From positions 1 to 5,358 of the forward strand of contig JBKBWT010000417.1 of assembly GCA_046314415.1 (NCBI GenBank): a stretch of 5,358 bases of DNA, given 5' to 3'. Origin of the DNA: JADJNW01 sp046314415. GTDB lineage: Bacteria; Bacteroidota; Bacteroidia; Chitinophagales; Saprospiraceae. The notes under the pieces were generated by a model. The model saw nothing but the letters and a program-made list of their open reading frames with translations. It searched no databases and was not told the origin of the DNA. A program made the position numbers and the translations under genes. This document shows positions 5,062 through 5,358 of this stretch, one piece after another; the first letter of the stretch is position 1, and each line of letters starts with the position of its first letter.

Positions 5062-5358
5062 ATGAAAAACCCATTTTCTCGACGTTCATTTTTGACCAAA
5101 GGCGCGTTGGCTGGTGCCTTTGGATTAACCGGATTATCCCAGACGTTTGGTAAAGTCTATACCAATGCCGTAGATGATAATCCTAAGCTGTCTTCCCCTT
5201 CTGATCTGAAAATCACAGATGTAAAAGTCGCCTTTTTGAGAGGTGGCGGGAGAATGTTTGTAAAACTCCTTACCAACCAGGACATCGTCGGATATGGCGA
5301 AGGCGTGGATGCCGTAGGCGGTGCGTATCACCTGGCAAAACGCTTTGGGTTTCAGCTC
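5062..5358 (+). CDS. Tat-exported enolase-superfamily (mandelate racemase/muconate lactonizing type) enzyme, N-terminal part
   Basis: The frame runs from ATG at 5062 to the right edge without a stop, giving 99 residues of a protein whose family is normally ~350-420 residues. Residues 6-21 form a twin-arginine signal (SRRSFLTKGALAGAFG, with the RR at 7-8), so it is exported folded, as suits a metal enzyme. From residue ~49 the sequence LKITDVKVAFLRGGG, FVKLLTNQD and IVGYGEGVDAVGG matches the capping N-terminal domain of the mandelate racemase/muconate lactonizing enzyme family, which includes acid-sugar dehydratases (galactonate, mannonate, rhamnonate) and muconate cycloisomerases. The metal-binding and catalytic barrel lies outside the window, so dehydratase versus isomerase cannot be decided. 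The weak leader ATAAAGTATAAAC is typical of Bacteroidota. Its place after a secreted RraA-family aldolase and near two lactonases favours acid-sugar dehydration. Confidence 0.85.
   Translation, partial: MKNPFSRRSFLTKGALAGAFGLTGLSQTFGKVYTNAVDDNPKLSSPSDLKITDVKVAFLRGGGRMFVKLLTNQDIVGYGEGVDAVGGAYHLAKRFGFQL

Noticed and set aside
1..5358. CRISPR array, tRNA, rRNA or insertion sequence
   Set aside because: No regularly spaced repeats, no cloverleaf-like or ribosomal sequence and no transposase were seen on either strand.

Overview
The window reads as a Bacteroidota chromosome or contig (Cytophagia or Saprospiria type most likely). The support is AT-rich leaders without clear Shine-Dalgarno sequences, TTTG / TAnnTTTG-like promoter pieces, and exported sugar-acid enzymes of a kind common in that phylum. 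The exception is the first ~274 bases, which encode part of a eukaryotic protein kinase.

Layout. (1) 1-274, minus strand: the C-terminal half of a STE20-family GCK-III (MST3/Sid1-like) kinase catalytic domain. It runs off the left edge and loses similarity abruptly at 274, inside the APE motif. (2) 275-390: about 115 bases of unassigned sequence containing either a chimera/integration junction or the end of a spliceosomal intron. (3) 394-441: a strong intrinsic terminator for minus-strand transcription coming from the right. (4) 478-1479, minus: a secreted SMP-30/gluconolactonase-type lactonase. (5) 1480-1561: a short gap with two tandem palindromes. (6) 1562-3499, minus: a large exported fusion, degenerate cupin + intact cupin + SMP-30 propeller. 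(7) 3500-3973: a 474-base divergent promoter region with candidate promoters and an 18-base palindrome. (8) 3974-4936, plus: a secreted RraA/HMG-aldolase-family protein. (9) 4937-5061: a gap with a perfect 14-base palindrome. (10) 5062 to the right edge, plus: the first 99 residues of a Tat-exported enolase-superfamily (mandelate racemase/muconate lactonizing enzyme type) protein.

The four bacterial genes form two divergent units (cupin-SMP-30 then lactonase leftward; RraA-family then enolase-superfamily rightward). Lactonase, acid-sugar dehydratase and Mg-dependent class II-type aldolase are three successive activities of non-phosphorylative sugar-acid breakdown (lactone to aldonate to 2-keto-3-deoxy acid to pyruvate plus aldehyde). 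A related set could serve aromatic ring-cleavage lactones. All four proteins carry export signals, so the proposed pathway would work outside the cytoplasm. The substrate cannot be read from the sequence.

The two points most worth following are the eukaryotic kinase fragment on a bacterial contig and the wholly exported lactonase/dehydratase/aldolase cassette with its bicupin-SMP-30 fusion.
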